Source: DATFES01 sp035457725
Lineage (GTDB): Bacteria > Pseudomonadota > Alphaproteobacteria > CACIAM-22H2
Direction: 5' to 3'
DNA: 64,000 nucleotides
Assembly: GCA_035457725.1 (NCBI GenBank)
Contig: DATIBC010000111.1
Span: 24,516-88,515, forward strand
Shown here: piece after piece, positions 60,537 through 64,000 of the stretch
Layout of the letters: each line of letters opens with the position of its first letter
Position numbering within the stretch: the stretch's first letter is position 1
Made by a program: the position numbers and the translations under genes
Notes under the pieces: generated by a model
What the model saw: the letters and a program-made list of their open reading frames with translations, nothing else
What the model was told of the DNA's origin: nothing
Database searches by the model: none

Positions 60537-61221
60537 GGCGCAAAGCACCGCGCCGCATTACCTCGGACACCGACAGCGCCTGCGCGATCGCTTTCGCCAC
60601 GCCGGCGGCGAGGCGCTTTCCGACTACGAGCTCGTCGAGCTGCTGCTGTTTTCGGCGATCCCGCGGCGCGACGTGAAGCCGATCGCCAAAGCGCTCATCG
60701 CCCGTTTCGGCAGTTTCGCAGCGGCGATATCGGCCGATCGGGCGGCGCTTGCCGCGGTTCCTGGTCTGGGCGACACAGCGATCGACGCCTTGAAGGCGGT
60801 GCGCGAGGGTGCGGTGCGCCTGCTGCGCGCCGACGCGATGGCCGCTCCCGTGCTCGGTTCGTGGCAGAAGGTGCTCGACTATTGCCGGGCCAGTATGGCG
60901 CACGGGGCGACCGAGCAGTTCCGCGTGCTATTCCTCGACCGCAAGAACGCCCTCATCGCCGACGAAGAGCAGGCGCGCGGCACGGTCGACCACGCCCCCG
61001 TCTACCCGCGCGAGGTCGTCAAACGCGCCCTCGAGCTGGCCGCCTCGGCGATCATCATGGTCCACAACCATCCCTCGGGCGATCCGACCCCGTCGAAGGC
61101 CGACATCGACATGACCCGGGCGGTCGCCAAGGCCGCCGAAGCCGTCGGCGTCGTGCTGCACGACCACATCGTCGTCGGGAGAACCGGCCACGCCAGCTTC
61201 AAGGGCCTCGGACTGTTGTGA
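60523..61221 (+). CDS. radC: RadC/JAB-domain protein
   Basis: 232 residues. A helix-hairpin-helix region lies at about 78-90 (VPGLGDTAIDAL), and the JAMM/MPN+ metalloprotease-like motif is HNHPSGDPTPSKAD (H181, H183, D194). Despite its name, a role in DNA repair has not been well supported. It overlaps the end of map by 14 bp and is convergent with a 2OG oxygenase gene 15 bp further on. Confidence 0.94.
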   Translation: MTSPKAQSTAPHYLGHRQRLRDRFRHAGGEALSDYELVELLLFSAIPRRDVKPIAKALIARFGSFAAAISADRAALAAVPGLGDTAIDALKAVREGAVRLLRADAMAAPVLGSWQKVLDYCRASMAHGATEQFRVLFLDRKNALIADEEQARGTVDHAPVYPREVVKRALELAASAIIMVHNHPSGDPTPSKADIDMTRAVAKAAEAVGVVLHDHIVVGRTGHASFKGLGLL

Positions 61222-61236
61222 CGGCGCCGCGTTACG

Positions 61237-61860
61237 CTAGCCGAGCAACTTGACGTTGGCGGCGATCGAAATCCGTTCGCCCTCGCCTTGGAACGGATGC
61301 ACCCAGTGTTCGATCCAGGCGGGAAAACCGACCAGCAATCCGGGCTTCGGCTCGATCGCGACCGACTGCCCGAACGCGTAGCCGGTGATCCGGCCGTGCA
61401 CCGCGGCAGGGCGCGGATCGCGCAGTTCGATCCGACCGTTGAAGGGGTTGGCGCCCGCCGGGCGGCCTGTCGCGACGTAATAGACCACCGCCCAATGATT
61501 GAGCGGATGCGAGTGAAGCTGGTTGTAGTCTCCGGACCGATTCATGTTCATCCAAGCGTTTAACTCGAAACGCGGTGTGGATGCCGAACCGGTCTGCGGC
61601 GCGGCCATGAGCTCGCCGGTCGCATCCTCGATCAGTCCGCGCAGCCGCGCGATCGCCGGCTCGGACCGCTTCAACAATGTCGGGGCCGACTGCCAGCCGC
61701 CGACATTGCTGACCCGCGCCCCAGAATCCTCGGCTCGCATCCGATGCCCCAGGTCGGTTAGTTCGGCGTTCAGCGTCTCCGTGCTTTCCACATGTCGAAT
61801 GTAGAGCGGCGTGCCGAATACGACGCCGACATGGCGGCTCAACTGCAGATCAATCGACAT
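61237..61860 (-). CDS. Putative 2OG-Fe(II) oxygenase (TIGR02466-like)
   Basis: 207 residues. The jelly-roll motif starts at NAWMNMNRSGDYNQLHSHP with the first His ligand (H116 or H118), and the second half has PAWIEHWVHPFQGEGERISIAAN with H188 and R196 as the likely distal ligand and 2OG-binding residue. The set matches the family known as putative 2OG-Fe(II) oxygenase, often of viral and marine or soil bacteria. AAGGAGGAG precedes the ATG; the frame upstream is arginine-rich. Confidence 0.85.
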   Translation of the reverse strand: MSIDLQLSRHVGVVFGTPLYIRHVESTETLNAELTDLGHRMRAEDSGARVSNVGGWQSAPTLLKRSEPAIARLRGLIEDATGELMAAPQTGSASTPRFELNAWMNMNRSGDYNQLHSHPLNHWAVVYYVATGRPAGANPFNGRIELRDPRPAAVHGRITGYAFGQSVAIEPKPGLLVGFPAWIEHWVHPFQGEGERISIAANVKLLG

Positions 61861-61956
61861 TCTCCTCCTTTGGCGCCGCTGGACCCGGCGCACCTTGCCG
61901 AGCGCCTCGGCCTGAGGCTACCTTAGACTACCGCGGGCGGTATACGAGGTCTGTAG

Positions 61957-62280
61957 ATGCGCGCAATGCACGATCTGGGAGGCGTCGAAAGGCTGCTGGG
62001 CGAGCGGATCGACCGACACGAGCACGAGCTGACGCATTTCGACAAGAACGTCGATGCGCTGATGTATCTGCTGTCGCACCCCTCCCGGCGCATCATCCGT
62101 GTCGACGAGTTGCGTCGCGCCATCGAATCGCTCACTCCCCAACAGTACGAGGATTTGAGCTACTACGAGAAATGGCTGCAGGCCATTCATGACTTGTTGA
62201 TCGAGAAGGACGTGCTCGACGACGAAGAGATAACGCTGAAGGTGGCTGAAATCCGGGCCAGGCAGGCGGCCGAATCATGA
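61957..62280 (+). CDS. Nitrile hydratase beta-subunit N-terminal-half protein (SCNase beta-like)
   Basis: 107 residues. The opening MHDLGGVERLLG is the hallmark of the N-terminal half of nitrile hydratase beta chains, and the rest is helical, ending in YYEKWLQAIHDLLIEKDVL, as in that domain. The protein stops where the beta chain would continue into its C-terminal barrel, and the next gene codes for exactly that half. This division is as in thiocyanate hydrolase and in the three-chain toyocamycin nitrile hydratase. Its stop overlaps the next start (ATGA). Confidence 0.85.
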   Translation: MRAMHDLGGVERLLGERIDRHEHELTHFDKNVDALMYLLSHPSRRIIRVDELRRAIESLTPQQYEDLSYYEKWLQAIHDLLIEKDVLDDEEITLKVAEIRARQAAES

Positions 62281-62594
62281 TCGCCCGCTTCAACCCCGGC
62301 GACCGGGTGCGGGTACGCGCCGATTGGCCGGAGCGCGGCAGCGCTCGCGTCCATTTGCGCACGCCAGGCTATCTGCGAGGACGTATCGGGGTGGTCGAGC
62401 GGATGCATGGCGTGTTTGCGGATCCCGAGAAGCTCGCCTTCGGCAAGCCCGGTTTTCCCAAGCGCACCTTATATATGGTGCGTTTCGACCAGCGCGATGT
62501 ATGGCCGCCCGGCGCCGCGCCCGATGGCACGTTGGTCGCCGACATCTTCGACCATTGGCTCGAACCTGCCGCCAAGGAGCGCCAAAATGGCTGA
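62277..62594 (+). CDS. Nitrile hydratase beta-subunit C-terminal-half protein (SCNase alpha-like)
   Basis: 105 residues. The SH3-like barrel of the beta chain C-terminus is evident: FNPGDRVRVRADWP, the TPGYLRGRIGVVERMHG stretch, and the ending DIFDHWLEPA. It starts in an ATGA overlap with the preceding half and overlaps the start of the alpha-like gene by 8 bp, so the three are translationally coupled. Together with the previous gene it makes one beta-chain equivalent. Confidence 0.88.
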   Translation: MIARFNPGDRVRVRADWPERGSARVHLRTPGYLRGRIGVVERMHGVFADPEKLAFGKPGFPKRTLYMVRFDQRDVWPPGAAPDGTLVADIFDHWLEPAAKERQNG

Positions 62595-63267
62595 CGGCAA
62601 GCATACAGCGCGTGCGGCGCGCCACCACGACCACGTCCATGCGGCGCACTCCCACGACGCGCACGCGGCCATCGAATCCAGCGAGCCGCTGGCGGAGTAC
62701 CGGTACTTGCTCGAGGCGATCCAGGAGCTGCTGGTCGCCAAAGGCGTGTTCAACGCCGACGACGTGCGCCGCCAGATCGAGCTCATGGACACGCGCAACG
62801 CGGCGACCGGCGCACGGCTTGTCGCGCGCGCCTGGGTCGACCCGGCGTTCAAGGCGTTGCTGCTCAAGGACAGCCGGGCTGCGGCGAGCGCGTTGGGAAT
62901 CGATGTCGCCGATATGCCCGATGTGCTGGTGCTGGAGAACACGCCGACGCGGCACCACGTCGTCGTCTGCACGCTGTGTTCATGCTATCCCAAGGCAATT
63001 CTCGGCATGTCTCCGGCTTGGTACAAGAGCGCCGCATATCGCGCGCGGGTGGTGAAGGATCCGCGCGGCGTGCTAAAGGAATTCGGCACCGAGCTCGCCG
63101 ACGACGTCGAAATTCGGGTTTGCGACTCGACCGCCGATTTGCGTTATCTCGTTCTGCCGATGCGGCCGGCCGGCGCCGAGGGTTGGAGCGAGGAGCGATT
63201 GGCAAATCTCGTCACCCGCGATTCGATGATCGGCGTGTCGCCTGCGGCCTCTCCAGCCGCATCGTGA
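62587..63267 (+). CDS. Cobalt-type nitrile hydratase alpha-like subunit (SCNase gamma-like)
   Basis: 226 residues. The metal claw CTLCSC is at 128-133, with Cys128, Cys131 and Cys133 to be ligands and the last two normally oxidised; Thr after the first Cys marks the cobalt form. Other family stretches are LVARAWVDPAFK, SPAWYKSAAYRARVV and WSEERLANLVTRDSMIGV. The claw is followed by YPKAILG, not YPW as in classical nitrile hydratases. The first ~27 residues are histidine-rich (HHDHVHAAHSHDAHAA), perhaps a cobalt-binding tail. It completes the three-chain enzyme. A nitrile, thiocyanate or nitrile-like natural product may be the substrate. Confidence 0.9.
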   Translation: MADGKHTARAARHHDHVHAAHSHDAHAAIESSEPLAEYRYLLEAIQELLVAKGVFNADDVRRQIELMDTRNAATGARLVARAWVDPAFKALLLKDSRAAASALGIDVADMPDVLVLENTPTRHHVVVCTLCSCYPKAILGMSPAWYKSAAYRARVVKDPRGVLKEFGTELADDVEIRVCDSTADLRYLVLPMRPAGAEGWSEERLANLVTRDSMIGVSPAASPAAS

Positions 63268-63272
63268 TGTCG

Positions 63273-63305
63273 ACCCTCGCCCTTCGAGAGGACCGCGGCG
63301 AGGGT
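63273..63305 (+). terminator. Hairpin after the nitrile hydratase genes
   Basis: ACCCTCGC (63273-63280) and GCGAGGGT (63298-63305) are exact inverted repeats with a 17-base loop, 5 bp after the alpha-subunit stop. AACTTTCC follows, with only a short T-run. It separates the operon from purB and may be a weak terminator. Confidence 0.4.
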
Positions 63306-63387
63306 AACTTTCCGGCGGAAATCGAGCTGCGTCGTCATGCCGAGCATGTCGACGCATGGGGGCGTTATTCGTCATGAGGATCTCGCC

Positions 63388-64000
<613 letters not shown>

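Overview
The window is high-GC DNA from a proteobacterium, most likely an alphaproteobacterium. The signs are dense short-spaced operons, TRAP and TAXI transporters, many ANL-type acyl-CoA ligases and SDRs, and a map-radC pair next to a cobalt-type nitrile hydratase locus. The genus cannot be told from the sequence. Two parts are visible: a long catabolic and transport region (1 to about 52,800) and a more housekeeping-like right end (about 57,700 to 64,000: tRNA-Leu, cinA, map, radC, purB).

Layout. (1) 1-7847, minus strand: acyl-CoA ligase, fused TRAP permease, TAXI receptor, second acyl-CoA ligase and the start of a FadB/FadJ-type beta-oxidation protein, so uptake and beta-oxidation of an unknown acid. 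(2) 7989-13093, plus strand: a five-gene operon of beta-keto acid cleavage enzyme (BKACE), SDR, ThDP enzyme, SDR and cyclase-family hydrolase. (3) 13134-20760: a small protein, a divergent ANL ligase and a LysR regulator resembling aminoethylphosphonate regulators, facing an iron-type alcohol dehydrogenase and a DctPQM TRAP transporter. (4) 20827-23269: an SDR and a Tat-type amidohydrolase. (5) 23331-29704, minus strand: a trans-4-hydroxyproline catabolic operon (isochorismatase-like amidase, pyrroline-4-hydroxy-2-carboxylate deaminase-like protein, D-amino-acid dehydrogenase, 4-hydroxyproline epimerase) followed by an orphan molybdenum hydroxylase large subunit. (6) 29875-35186, plus strand: a metal amidohydrolase and a polyamine-type ABC importer, divergent from (5). 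(7) 35203-40242: hydratase-like protein, M20 peptidase, Ldh2 dehydrogenase, flavin disulfide reductase and a small secreted protein. (8) 40567-42014: truncated haemoglobin plus a PAS-adenylate cyclase. (9) 42026-51725: a GntR/FCD regulator divergent from an eight-gene minus-strand operon (Asp/Glu racemase-superfamily protein, hydantoinase, DctPQM, amidase, hydratase, acyl-CoA dehydrogenase), which looks like a pathway for a cyclic amide, imide or ureide. (10) 51736-56713: TauD-type oxygenase, secreted protein, small membrane ORFs, glycosyltransferase, cupin. (11) 57000-64000: a low-GC membrane protein, tRNA-Leu(UAA), cinA-like, YkgJ-like, map, radC, a 2OG oxygenase, a three-chain nitrile hydratase/thiocyanate hydrolase-like operon, and the start of purB.

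The most notable observations are the split-beta three-subunit nitrile hydratase/SCNase-like operon, the globin-adenylate cyclase pair, an arylmalonate-decarboxylase-like active site in the hydantoinase operon, the BKACE operon, and strong inverted repeats just downstream of all four solute-binding-protein genes. Assignments rest on reading the sequence and on family knowledge; no database search was run.
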